Assembly: GCA_964463375.1 (NCBI GenBank)
Contig: CAYXBQ010000008.1
Span: 22,700-86,699 of the forward strand
Reading direction: 5' to 3'
DNA: 64,000 bases
From: UMGS1696 sp964463375
GTDB taxonomy: Bacteria; Bacillota; Clostridia; Oscillospirales; CAG-272
Of this stretch, positions 16,954 through 24,885 are shown in pieces. Below the pieces are notes generated by a model. It ran no database searches. It was not told the origin of the DNA and saw only the letters and a program-made list of their open reading frames with translations. The position numbers and the translations under genes were made by a program. The first letter of the stretch is position 1. Every line of letters begins with the position of its first letter.

Positions 16954-18006
16954 TTATAGGTCTATGTTTATATTGCCATCCTCGTCTACGTCTATCTTTA
17001 CATCCACATCTATATCCATATCATCGATATCATCCAGATCTTCGTCCATATCGTCTTCGTCTTCCTCCTCATCATCTTCGTCAAAATCCTCGTCCTCATC
17101 ATCATCTTCGTCTACGTCGCCGTTGATGTCGCCTTCCACGTGGCAGGTGCTGCAGTCTACGTCTCCGTTGAGATCTCCTTCTACCACCAGGGAGCCACAG
17201 TCCACGTCTCCGTAAATATCGCCTTCCACACGCAGAGAACCGCTGTCCACGTCCCCATTTATATCTCCTTCTACGGCCAGCGGACCGCAGTCTACATCCC
17301 CGCCGATGTCCCCGTGGACGGTCACGGTGCCGCCGTCTCTTGCGGTCACGTCTCCGCCTATGCTGCCGTTGATGGTCAGGTCATGGTCGGTAGTCACGTC
17401 ACCCTCGATGTCTCCTTCGATGGTACAGGTGCCGGACAGGACCACATCTCCTTCGATATTGCCGTTGATCTGGCTGTCACCGGATGCGGTCACGTCTCCT
17501 TGTACGCCCCCGTGGATGAACGTGCCACCGGATACCACTACCTCTCCGGTCACGTTGCCGCTCACCTGTAGCCCACCGGAAACCGTCGCATCCCCGTTCA
17601 CATCTCCTCGTACCTCAGCAGACGCAAAGGCGACAAAGTTCCGGCAGCTGCCCTCCAATACCAAAGTGAGCTGGGAGCGCAGGTCAGTGGGAAGCTCTGT
17701 GAGTCGCTGGCCGTTTTTCTCCAGCACCACGGTGTAGTCGCATCCATCCTCCAGTGCTGCCCAAAGTGACCGGTTTTCCACAGGATGTGTTTGGGGTGTA
17801 TCGATGCCTAAGATGTGATCCACGGACACGCCAAAGAGGGCAGACAGTGCAGGCAGGGTCAGGATGTCGGGGAGTGTGTCGCCTCGTTCCCACTGGGAGA
17901 TGGCCTGGTGGGAAACGTGGAGCCGGTCGGCAAGTTCGCTTTGTGTCCATCCGGCCGCCTTTCGCAGGGTCGTTAGGTTCTGGCTGATCGTCATTTTGTC
18001 AGTCAT
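16954..18006 (-). CDS. XRE-type HTH protein with beta-solenoid-like repeats and acidic tail
   Basis: A 350-aa protein of unusual make-up. Residues ~5-65 form a Cro/C1-type HTH (LRKAAGWTQSELADRLHVS, ISQWERGD). A ~50-residue linker follows. Residues ~120-290 hold a dozen or so repeats of the pattern G-[DEN]-[VI]-x-G-D-V (examples: VEGDINGDV, VEGDIYGDV, VHGDIGGDV), like the polymer-forming bactofilin beta-helix. The last ~55 residues are almost all Asp/Glu, ending in alternating IDVDVKIDVDEDGNINIDL. No membrane segment. It may be a DNA-binding protein whose repeats polymerise or sense a cation; this is inference. Own promoter upstream, SD AAGGAT, ATG 18006. Confidence 0.85.
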   Translation of the reverse strand: MTDKMTISQNLTTLRKAAGWTQSELADRLHVSHQAISQWERGDTLPDILTLPALSALFGVSVDHILGIDTPQTHPVENRSLWAALEDGCDYTVVLEKNGQRLTELPTDLRSQLTLVLEGSCRNFVAFASAEVRGDVNGDATVSGGLQVSGNVTGEVVVSGGTFIHGGVQGDVTASGDSQINGNIEGDVVLSGTCTIEGDIEGDVTTDHDLTINGSIGGDVTARDGGTVTVHGDIGGDVDCGPLAVEGDINGDVDSGSLRVEGDIYGDVDCGSLVVEGDLNGDVDCSTCHVEGDINGDVDEDDDEDEDFDEDDEEEDEDDMDEDLDDIDDMDIDVDVKIDVDEDGNINIDL

Positions 18007-18041
18007 GATCGTATATCCTTTCTTGGGATTTGGTTATCTAC

Positions 18042-18070
18042 AGTGTACCAGAACAAACAGGATTTGTCAA
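18042..18070 (-). promoter_or_regulatory. Promoter of the HTH/beta-solenoid gene
   Basis: Minus strand: TTGACA (18070-18065), 17-nt spacer, TACACT (18047-18042), ending 36 nt before the ATG. Confidence 0.8.
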
Positions 18071-18142
18071 TAAAGCAGGTATTGCAAAGGGAAAAAAGGC
18101 AAATGCAAGTGCTGCTTGCAAAAACGACGGCTTTTGGAAACG

Positions 18143-18197
18143 AAAAAGGGCAAAGGCTCCTACAGCTATACCGGCGCAGGTTACCTTTGTCCTTTTT
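18143..18197 (-). terminator. Terminator of the GH116 gene
   Basis: On the minus strand AAAAAGGACAAAGG (18197-18184) pairs with CCTTTGCCCTTTTT (18156-18143), leaving a T-run. A second small hairpin (GCAAG/CTTGC, around 18107-18121) follows. Confidence 0.75.
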
Positions 18198-18219
18198 TGT
18201 TTAGCTTATTTTACAACGA

Positions 18220-20739
18220 TTATCGTACCACGATCGTCTTTTCTGCGTGCAGATCGGTGTCGATCACGCCATTGTGGCAGGTATATGCCACATTGGTACC
18301 ATCCACCACAACGGCATCCACCTTTGTCATATACGGCAGACGCAGCGTGCGCAGCTCCAGCGTACCGGCCAGCACCGTCAGCTTCGTTTCGGCATCGGTC
18401 TTTTCGTAGGTGCCCCATGCATCGGCGGTGAACCACAGGCTGCGGTAGTCGCCGGGCAGGATCGGGTCAAAGCCAAGGGTGCGGTCGGGCATATCGAACC
18501 GATAGCCGGTGAAGATCGGCAGCAGCGCAAAGCTTGCCATGCTACGGGCATAGTTGTTCCCGCATTCGATCTCGTTCCACGGGTTCCGGTTGTGGCCTCT
18601 GTACCGGGCACGGATGGCCTTCACGATCTCTACCCCTTCGTCGAGCATGCCTTCGGAGATCATCAGTCCGGCCAGCGAATACTCAAAGCCGTGCATGGAT
18701 TCCTGTGCATAGGGGATCGGGATCGCCGGGGTCTGGACACCTTCCGGCCAGGAGCAGATAATGGCACCCGCTTCATCGTTGACCGCAAAGAGCCGGAACG
18801 TGTTGTAGTGAGCGCGCATATCCGGCAGGAAGTTGTACTTGTACAGACTCCGCAGGGCGGTGTGCAGCTTGTCCTTGTCGTAAATATCGCCGTCAATGCC
18901 GCAGAGGTTTGCGTGCCACTGGGCCAGACACTGGTCGATGATGCAGCCTTCGCCGATCTGGTATTTGATCTCCTGCGATTCGCTGTTCCAATATTCGCCG
19001 GCACCAAAGGCATCCACAACGGATCTGTCCCCCAGTTCGACCTTCTGGGCATACCACTTGCCGTTGAACAGGTTTTCGTCACACCACTTCTTGCCCTTTG
19101 CATACAGCTCTCTATATGCGGCAGCAGTGTCGGCTTCTCCCACACGCTCTGCCATTTCGGCACCACAGAGCAGTGCAGCCAGATAGAAGCCTTCCAGCCA
19201 GGACGAGGGTCCGAACAGCTCTACGTCCAGGGTGTGGTGCTGTCTGCCTTCCAGAACGCCATCCCGGTCGGCGTCCCATCGGTCGGGGTTCTTGTCGCTC
19301 CAGGCATATTCGATGGACTTCTTCACAGCCGGCCACCACTTCTTCAGCCATGCATCGTCTCCGGACAGCTTCCATTCCCGGTAGGTCTTGATGACGCCAC
19401 CCATTTGTCCGTCCACGCAGGCACGGAAGCTGTGCCGTTCTCTGCCCAGCGGCAGGTTCATACGGAAGGACATACGGCCGTTTTCGTCCTGGTTATAGGT
19501 GAAGTCGGTCTCTCGAATGGTTCTTTCCAACGAGGGGAACAGGAAGCACAGGGCGTAGGCGTAGTTCCACACGTGGGTGCAGGTGCCTTCGCAGGAGCCG
19601 GCGTTGCCCCAGACACCTTCCCAGCCGTAGAACTCCCCGCCTTCCAGCCGCAGTACCGTGGGAGACTTGAGCACCGAGGTGGTAGCGGAAATGGCTTCGA
19701 TCACCTCTTCCGGCAGGGTGGCGGCGAACAGGGCATCGTGGTAGGTCTTGGTACCGCACCACAGCTTGTCCCAGTTGGTCAGGGCATAATGGGCGGTGTC
19801 GTAGGAATTCTCGAACAGGGTCGCATAGTAGTTCTTCCAGGTCACATCCACGTCATTGCCGTTTTCGTCCTTCTTCGTGTACCGGCTCCAGTAGTTGCAG
19901 CAGTTGGGGCGGCTCCATGTGAGAACGAAGCGGAAGGTGATGGTCTCCCCGGGCTGGGCGGTGCGCTTGACGGACAGGTTTGCCATATCGTTTCTGCCGG
20001 GATCGTCGTAGGTACGGGGCTCATAGGTCTCCTGCTCGGTGAAGTTGCGCCAGTACCGTTCCAGACCATCGTTCCAGGCACCCCGATACCAATACTGTTG
20101 GCAGGACACATCGCCTTCGGTGTCGGTGGCAATGGTCAGGTCGCCGTATTCGGTGCTGTCGGGGGCAAATTTGGTCTGGTGCAGGAACAGGGCGTGGATG
20201 CTGCCGTCTGTCTTGTAGTCGTTGACGGAGCTGTCGTAGGGGTTGCGCATGGTGGTGGAGACAGCGTAGTCTATGGGACGGTCGGTGGTATTGGTGACCG
20301 CATAGGAGAAGAAGGCGGTGGGCAGGCTGGAATCCTTGTCGTTCAGGGGGATCAGGGGCGACCAGGCGGTGAGCTGTACGGCACCGGGGAAGGTCTCGTC
20401 GGCAAAGTCGATCTTGGCAAGGGGGAACTCACCGGTGAAGGTGCAGTGGCGGAAGTGGGGGAAGCCGGCCATGGTCGCCGCAGACAGCCCGGAGCCGCCG
20501 CCGGTCAGCCCGGTATGTACGTCCCCGTTGATGACACGTGCGTCGATGAGCTTACCGTCCTGCAGGGCCTTGATGGCGAAGTGGGAGTTGCCGTTCATGC
20601 TGCCCTTATTGGGGCGGTTGAAGATCTCCCAATCGATGAGCCGACCGTTGCCTGCCAGACCGATGCAGCCCGCACCGATGCCGCCCAGCGGGAAGGATAT
20701 TTCGTTCAGTTGTTCGTTTGTGAAAGTAGTGGATCGCAT
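18220..20739 (-). CDS. Glycoside hydrolase family 116 (beta-glucosidase/xylosidase type)
   Basis: An 839-aa enzyme. N-terminal ISFPLGGIGAGCIGL is the typical GH116 opening, followed by a large beta-sandwich (to ~350) and an (alpha/alpha)6 catalytic domain. The catalytic Glu lies in NAGSCEGTCTHVWNYA and the acid/base Asp in HHTLDVELFG. No signal peptide, so it should act on imported beta-linked oligosaccharides. It lies 78 bp downstream of a solute-binding lipoprotein on the same strand but has its own promoter. SD AAAGGAG precedes ATG 20739. Substrate not decided by sequence. Confidence 0.9.
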   Translation of the reverse strand: MRSTTFTNEQLNEISFPLGGIGAGCIGLAGNGRLIDWEIFNRPNKGSMNGNSHFAIKALQDGKLIDARVINGDVHTGLTGGGSGLSAATMAGFPHFRHCTFTGEFPLAKIDFADETFPGAVQLTAWSPLIPLNDKDSSLPTAFFSYAVTNTTDRPIDYAVSTTMRNPYDSSVNDYKTDGSIHALFLHQTKFAPDSTEYGDLTIATDTEGDVSCQQYWYRGAWNDGLERYWRNFTEQETYEPRTYDDPGRNDMANLSVKRTAQPGETITFRFVLTWSRPNCCNYWSRYTKKDENGNDVDVTWKNYYATLFENSYDTAHYALTNWDKLWCGTKTYHDALFAATLPEEVIEAISATTSVLKSPTVLRLEGGEFYGWEGVWGNAGSCEGTCTHVWNYAYALCFLFPSLERTIRETDFTYNQDENGRMSFRMNLPLGRERHSFRACVDGQMGGVIKTYREWKLSGDDAWLKKWWPAVKKSIEYAWSDKNPDRWDADRDGVLEGRQHHTLDVELFGPSSWLEGFYLAALLCGAEMAERVGEADTAAAYRELYAKGKKWCDENLFNGKWYAQKVELGDRSVVDAFGAGEYWNSESQEIKYQIGEGCIIDQCLAQWHANLCGIDGDIYDKDKLHTALRSLYKYNFLPDMRAHYNTFRLFAVNDEAGAIICSWPEGVQTPAIPIPYAQESMHGFEYSLAGLMISEGMLDEGVEIVKAIRARYRGHNRNPWNEIECGNNYARSMASFALLPIFTGYRFDMPDRTLGFDPILPGDYRSLWFTADAWGTYEKTDAETKLTVLAGTLELRTLRLPYMTKVDAVVVDGTNVAYTCHNGVIDTDLHAEKTIVVR

Positions 20740-20773
20740 AAGGGGGTACTCCTTTGTGGGGGGATTTGTGGGT

Positions 20774-20802
20774 ATTATACCATATTGTGTGGGGGTTGTA
20801 AA
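20774..20802 (-). promoter_or_regulatory. Promoter of the GH116 gene
   Basis: Minus strand: TTTACA (20802-20797), 17-nt spacer, TATAAT (20779-20774). Confidence 0.75.
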
Positions 20803-20817
20803 GGGGGTAGGGGAAAA

Positions 20818-22314
20818 TCAGTCTTCCAATGCACGGCACTGTTCGATCAATTCATCGATATTCTTTTGTACCTTTGTGCTGTTGGCTGCAAAAGCAGAAG
20901 CAAAGTCCTCCTGTAGGCTGTGGTACTTGTTCCGCACGGTCGTGCGCAGACCACCGAAGTCGAAGATCATACCGGTGTCAAATACGCGATTGTTGAAGAT
21001 GATATCCAACATAGCCTGCGATTCGTTGTCACGAGATACCTTGCCCAGCAGCAGCTTGTCGTACAGAGCCGGCATGATGTCCCGTCTTCCCATATACGCA
21101 TAGTATTCCATAAAGGTACCTACATCCGCCACTGCTGTATTGGTGACCGGTACGCTGGTATAGGTCAGGGCAATGGTGACCATGGGAATATGGTAATCTG
21201 TCTGTGCCTCGTCATATTTCGGATAGGGGATGATGCCGAAGTCCTGGTCCATCATACGCATTTCCGGTGCGTAGTACAGGCCGCCCAACGAGAACAGAGA
21301 GTGACCTTCCAAAAACATGCCCACTTCATCTGCTTGGGGATTGTCGCTTCTGGCGTGGCAGTTGTAGGAGATCGCCTGATCCTGCAGGAGGGTGGAAAGC
21401 TGCTGGATCTTGGTCATGTTGGCATCGTTGTACAGAGTAACCTGCGGAATGCCATCCTTGTCCAATTCGGCAAAGGTCAAGCCTGTAGCAGCCAGCAGAA
21501 CCTCCGGGCTATCGTCGATATAGGTGAAGCCATATAGGTCGTCATTGGTGTATTTGCCATCCCCATTCAGGTCTTGGTCTACGGTATCTGCCATGGTGAA
21601 AAGAGAATCCCATGTCCACTTGCCTTCTGCCACCAGATCATAGGGAGAGGAAAGGGCATAATCGCCTATCATATCTTTGTTGAAATAGATACTGCCTGCC
21701 AAAAGGTAGGAGTTCATGGTGATGTCGGAGATCGCACCATAGGTCTTGCCCAAAAGCTCCACCGCACCGGCATAGCCATCGTCCCACCAGGGCTTGCGCA
21801 GGTCGATATTGGGAATATCGGAAAGTTCAAAGAAAGCGCCGGACAGGCAAAGGGCGTTGTATTGCGCCACACGCAGCAGTGCAAAGGCATACTCATCATC
21901 GCCGGCCGTTACAGACTTGACCACCGTATTGTAAGCATTTGCATAATCCGTCATTTCATCGGCTGATACCGTGCAGTTCAGAAGCTTTTCGATCTCTGCA
22001 TTTCTGTTAAAGGTGGCATCGTTGATCCCTTCGCCGGTCACTTCTTCCACCATAATGTCCGTAATGGCAAGCGGGGTATAGTTGCCCCAATGTGCGACCA
22101 TCATGTGCATGTCCTTGCCGCCCATATCGGTGACAGGCACATCGGGAACAAGCTCCGTTTCCTCAGTGGTGACGGTGGTCTCCGAAGCTGTCGTATCCCC
22201 CCCGGTGGTTTCCGCCTCACCACCACCGCAGCTGACCAGTCCCATAAGCATCACGCTCGCCAAGAGCGCACAAAGCAGCCGCTTTGTCAGATCCCGTTTG
22301 TTACCATGTTTCAT
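20818..22314 (-). CDS. Extracellular solute-binding lipoprotein
   Basis: A 498-aa ABC-type substrate-binding protein. Signal peptide ends in lipobox LVSC (residues ~26-29), followed by a Thr/Glu-rich linker, so it is tethered to the membrane. The body is a cluster-B type sugar-binding fold. It contains an EF-hand-like loop DLNGDGKYTNDDLYG near residue 240, shared with three paralogues downstream in the window, and the C-terminal motif MLDIIFNNRVFDTG. No permease genes lie nearby. It stands divergently from a LacI regulator and upstream of GH116, suggesting uptake of the oligosaccharide that GH116 degrades (inference). Confidence 0.9.
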   Translation of the reverse strand: MKHGNKRDLTKRLLCALLASVMLMGLVSCGGGEAETTGGDTTASETTVTTEETELVPDVPVTDMGGKDMHMMVAHWGNYTPLAITDIMVEEVTGEGINDATFNRNAEIEKLLNCTVSADEMTDYANAYNTVVKSVTAGDDEYAFALLRVAQYNALCLSGAFFELSDIPNIDLRKPWWDDGYAGAVELLGKTYGAISDITMNSYLLAGSIYFNKDMIGDYALSSPYDLVAEGKWTWDSLFTMADTVDQDLNGDGKYTNDDLYGFTYIDDSPEVLLAATGLTFAELDKDGIPQVTLYNDANMTKIQQLSTLLQDQAISYNCHARSDNPQADEVGMFLEGHSLFSLGGLYYAPEMRMMDQDFGIIPYPKYDEAQTDYHIPMVTIALTYTSVPVTNTAVADVGTFMEYYAYMGRRDIMPALYDKLLLGKVSRDNESQAMLDIIFNNRVFDTGMIFDFGGLRTTVRNKYHSLQEDFASAFAANSTKVQKNIDELIEQCRALED

Positions 22315-22365
22315 ATCGCTTTCCTTTTCCCATTGTATAGGTATTCTCCCTAAATTTTATCGTTT

Positions 22366-22379
22366 CGTGTACGTACACG
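22366..22379. promoter_or_regulatory. Perfect 14-bp palindrome, likely LacI-family operator
   Basis: CGTGTACGTACACG is self-complementary with a central CG pair, as in LacI/GalR operators. It sits a few bases downstream of the -10 of the solute-binding protein promoter, over the expected start site, and next to a divergent LacI-type gene. Confidence 0.75.
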
Positions 22380-22382
22380 CTC

Positions 22383-22411
22383 ATTATATCACATAAATCC
22401 ATCGCTGTAAA
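22383..22411 (-). promoter_or_regulatory. Promoter of the solute-binding protein gene
   Basis: Minus strand: TTTACA (22411-22406), 17-nt spacer, TATAAT (22388-22383). Operator palindrome directly downstream. Confidence 0.8.
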
Positions 22412-22456
22412 GGGGAAAAAAGAAAAAAATCCCTGTTCTTTTTCGATTTTTTGTGG

Positions 22457-22462
22457 TATAAT
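22457..22462 (+). promoter_or_regulatory. -10 element of the LacI-type regulator gene
   Basis: TATAAT preceded by TTGTGG; no good -35 (TGTTCT at 17 nt). The start site would be near 22469, almost at ATG 22472. Confidence 0.45.
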
Positions 22463-22471
22463 ACCCCTCGA

Positions 22472-23461
22472 ATGATCGGAAAGGAAAGAGATCCGTTGCA
22501 AAAATCGAACATCACCGTGAAGGATCTGGCTCGGCTCTGCGGTGTCTCCATCGGTACCGTGGATCGTGCCATCAACAATAGACCGGGCATCTCCCAAAAG
22601 ACCCGGGAGCATATCCTCCAAACGGCCCGCGAATACGGCTATGTGAAAAACCAGAGCGCACGCACCCTCAGCTCCGGCCGCTCCAACACCATCGGGGTCA
22701 TTATTTTTAATCTGAAAAGTGAATACTTTGCCAATGCATTGACCGCCATCGAGGAAAAAGCCCGGCATGAGGGCTACAACACCATGATCATGCTCTCCGA
22801 CTACGATGCCGAGACCGAAATGGAATGCGCCCGCCGTATGGCCTCCATGCACGTGGCGGGACTGATCGTGTTCTCCGTGCTGCGGGATCCATCGTTTTAT
22901 GTAGAGCTGCAAAAGAGCGGTACGCCTGTGGTGGCACTGGGCAATCCCGTCGGCGGCGGCATCCCCTTTGTGGGCATCGACGACCGTGCCGCTATGGAGG
23001 CCAGCTGCGCCCATGTGCTGTCCCACGGCTACCGGCGGATCGTGTACGTGGCACCTCTGCTGGAAAAGGCTAAGACCCAGAACATCGCCGCCCAGTCCCG
23101 CCGGTACGAAGGCTTTTTGGCAGCCATGGCACAGGCAAGCGTGACCATGCAGGTGCTGGACACCTACGAAAGCTACCGGGAAACGCTGACCGGCATCGAC
23201 ATCACTGCCCAAAGCACGGCCTTTCTTTGTCCCAGCGATACCTACACCCTGCGCTGTCTGGAGCTGTTTCACCCGGATCCCCCGGCGGTGGGCATCATGG
23301 GCTTTGACCGGTTTTTGACCATCGGCCGCCTGCTCCCCCGCTTGTCCGGCATCACCTATTCCTCCCACGACATTGGTGCCGCTGCGGTACAGGTGCTGCT
23401 GGCGGATACCAGGGAGGATGTGCTGCTGCCGTTCACACTGGTCCATGGGGAGACGGTGTGA
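22472..23461 (+). CDS. LacI/GalR-family transcriptional regulator
   Basis: About 329 aa. N-terminal HTH ITVKDLARLCGVSIGTVDRAINN, hinge QSARTLSSGRSNTIGVI, then a periplasmic-binding-protein-like sensor domain (to residue 329). It should bind the palindrome 100 bp upstream and control the divergent transporter lipoprotein in answer to a sugar. The start is uncertain: ATG 22472 would be nearly leaderless, while TTG 22496 has a good AAGGAAAGAG site and begins two residues before the usual LacI N-terminus. Confidence 0.88.
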   Translation: MIGKERDPLQKSNITVKDLARLCGVSIGTVDRAINNRPGISQKTREHILQTAREYGYVKNQSARTLSSGRSNTIGVIIFNLKSEYFANALTAIEEKARHEGYNTMIMLSDYDAETEMECARRMASMHVAGLIVFSVLRDPSFYVELQKSGTPVVALGNPVGGGIPFVGIDDRAAMEASCAHVLSHGYRRIVYVAPLLEKAKTQNIAAQSRRYEGFLAAMAQASVTMQVLDTYESYRETLTGIDITAQSTAFLCPSDTYTLRCLELFHPDPPAVGIMGFDRFLTIGRLLPRLSGITYSSHDIGAAAVQVLLADTREDVLLPFTLVHGETV

Positions 23462-23478
23462 CAATTTATCAAAAGAGA

Positions 23479-23506
23479 AAAGTCCGGCTTTTGGCTGGAT
23501 TTTTTC
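23479..23506 (+). terminator. Terminator of the LacI-type gene
   Basis: AAAGTCCGGC (23479-23488) pairs with GCTGGATTTT (23494-23503) with two G.T pairs; TTTTTT follows. Confidence 0.7.
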
Positions 23507-23518
23507 TTTTTCCCACCA

Positions 23519-23546
23519 TCATATTTTTCCGCACCATCCATATACT
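23519..23546 (+). promoter_or_regulatory. Possible sigma-E (sporulation) promoter
   Basis: TCATATT (23519-23525), 13-nt spacer, CATATACT (23539-23546) resembles the mother-cell sigma-E pattern KMATATT / CATACAMT. It lies 32 nt before a SpoIVFB-type gene pair, which is sigma-E controlled in Bacillus. Sequence match only. Confidence 0.4.
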
Positions 23547-23578
23547 GAACCGATCTCACCCATAGTGGAGGTGCGCCT

Positions 23579-23866
23579 ATGCGTTACGGACGACCGACGA
23601 CCCACACAGATCCACCCCAAAATACGGCGCCATGGTTGGTGCTTGCACTGGGAACGGCGCTGTTGGCAGGATTCTTTTTTGCCGCTGTTCTCCCGCCGGA
23701 TAAAGCTGCTCCCACCACGGTCGATGCGGTGCCGGTGATGCAGCTGGTGCGGGAGGAGGTGTCGGTCGTGGAAGAGCCGGTGCTGGTGGAGCCGTTCGGA
23801 ACCTTTCAGGGACAGTGGAACCTGTGGGAGTACATTGGGGATCTGCTGTGGTCCTTCTTGGCATGA
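23579..23866 (+). CDS. Small single-pass membrane protein, possible partner of the SpoIVFB-like protease
   Basis: A 95-aa protein with one membrane segment (residues ~18-40, WLVLALGTALLAGFFFAAVL) and a ~50-residue outside part rich in Val/Glu. SD GGAGGTG precedes ATG 23579. Its stop overlaps the protease ATG (ATGA at 23863-23866), so the two are translationally coupled. By position it could replace SpoIVFA, but it lacks the LytM domain of that protein; this is inference. Confidence 0.65.
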   Translation: MRYGRPTTHTDPPQNTAPWLVLALGTALLAGFFFAAVLPPDKAAPTTVDAVPVMQLVREEVSVVEEPVLVEPFGTFQGQWNLWEYIGDLLWSFLA

Positions 23867-24348
23867 GGGAGCTTGTAGCTTTCTTGACGGCGGTGGGGAT
23901 CCACGAGCTGGGGCATTTGGTGACGGCGTGGCTGGCGGGGGTACCGCTGCGGCACTGCATGGGACGAAAAAACGGTCTTCAGCTGTATTTTGCTACGGAG
24001 GGGCTGTCCTACAGTCGGGAGCTGTGGGTGCTTCTGGGCGGCAGCGGGCTGGGGCTGTTGTCGCTTGTTTGGCTGCACGATGGCTGCTATGTCCGGTATG
24101 CGCTGGTGCTGAACACAGTGAATCTGCTGCCGCTGCAAAGTCTGGACGGTGGCGGGATCCTTGCGTGCCTACTACATCTGGCGTTGGCAGGAGATGTGGC
24201 AGACCGGATCGCCTATGCGGTATCCCGCTGCACGGCGGTGGTGTTTTGGCTCTGCGGCACCTGGATCGCCCTGCGCACCGGCGGCAACGTGGGGTGGATG
24301 CTGGTCGGTGTGGGGATGCTGTTGGGAGAGGAAAGAAGGGCGATATAG
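23863..24348 (+). CDS. SpoIVFB-like site-2 (M50) metalloprotease
   Basis: A 161-aa, strongly hydrophobic protein. The zinc motif is HELGH (residues ~14-18) and the third ligand lies in NLLPLQSLDGG near residue 90-100, the NPxPxxDGG equivalent of M50 proteases. It is shorter than B. subtilis SpoIVFB (288 aa) and lacks a CBS domain. SpoIVFB cleaves pro-sigma-K inside membranes during sporulation; the spore-type neighbours fit. Start ATG 23863, coupled to the upstream gene; a longer frame from 23815 overlaps that gene. Confidence 0.75.
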   Translation: MRELVAFLTAVGIHELGHLVTAWLAGVPLRHCMGRKNGLQLYFATEGLSYSRELWVLLGGSGLGLLSLVWLHDGCYVRYALVLNTVNLLPLQSLDGGGILACLLHLALAGDVADRIAYAVSRCTAVVFWLCGTWIALRTGGNVGWMLVGVGMLLGEERRAI

Positions 24349-24405
24349 CACACATCCCAGCCATTTTGCATATCCTGTAGCATCCCAATATAGGAGGGCT
24401 ACTAT

Positions 24406-24885
24406 ATGAATCATACATCCCCCATGGGGGTTTTGCGGGTCTGGATCACGGCGGCAGGGGGGACTTTGCCGGTGTCGGGCGTGGCGGTGCAGGTGCGAAA
24501 CGAGGGCGGGGAACTGCTCCATGTGCTGCGCTCCGGGGAAAGTGGGCTGACGGCGGCGGTGGCACTTCCGGCTCCTGCGGCTACCCAAAGTCTGGTGCCC
24601 GGTGCCAAAGCCTACACCACCTACTTTGTGTCCGTGGAGGTGCCGGGGTACACGCCTGTTCGGGAGCTGGCGGTGCCGCTGTTTGACGGGATCACATCCT
24701 TGCAGCCCATTGCACTGCTGCCGGAAACGAAGACGGGTACTGCCGATCCCCTGGAGCCGTATCTGCTGTTCCCACATGCCGCCGAACCATATGCCAACTT
24801 GCAGCCGGAACCCGATGCGGATGCCGTGGACGACATCGATCTGCCGGACTATGGAGCCGCAGAGACAGGGAGGGATGACCAATGA
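24406..24885 (+). CDS. Carboxypeptidase-regulatory-like domain protein, coupled to the SpoIID-like gene
   Basis: A 159-aa protein: a beta-sandwich-like region with GVLRVWITAAGGTLPVSGV, TTYFVSVEVPGYTPV and VPLFDGITSLQPIAL, ending in a Pro/Asp-rich tail. This looks like the N-terminal domain of SleC-type clostridial spore proteins, here as its own gene. SD GGAGGG precedes ATG 24406; the stop overlaps the next ATG (ATGA, 24882-24885). No signal peptide. Confidence 0.6.
   Translation: MNHTSPMGVLRVWITAAGGTLPVSGVAVQVRNEGGELLHVLRSGESGLTAAVALPAPAATQSLVPGAKAYTTYFVSVEVPGYTPVRELAVPLFDGITSLQPIALLPETKTGTADPLEPYLLFPHAAEPYANLQPEPDADAVDDIDLPDYGAAETGRDDQ

Noticed and set aside
16964..17215. Poly-Ser open frame on the + strand
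   Set aside because: Complement of the Asp/Glu-rich tail of the HTH protein; low-complexity shadow.
18247..20916. 889-aa open frame on the + strand opposite GH116
   Set aside because: Antisense shadow of a GC-rich gene: no ribosome site, no domain pattern, and the minus frame has full GH116 homology.
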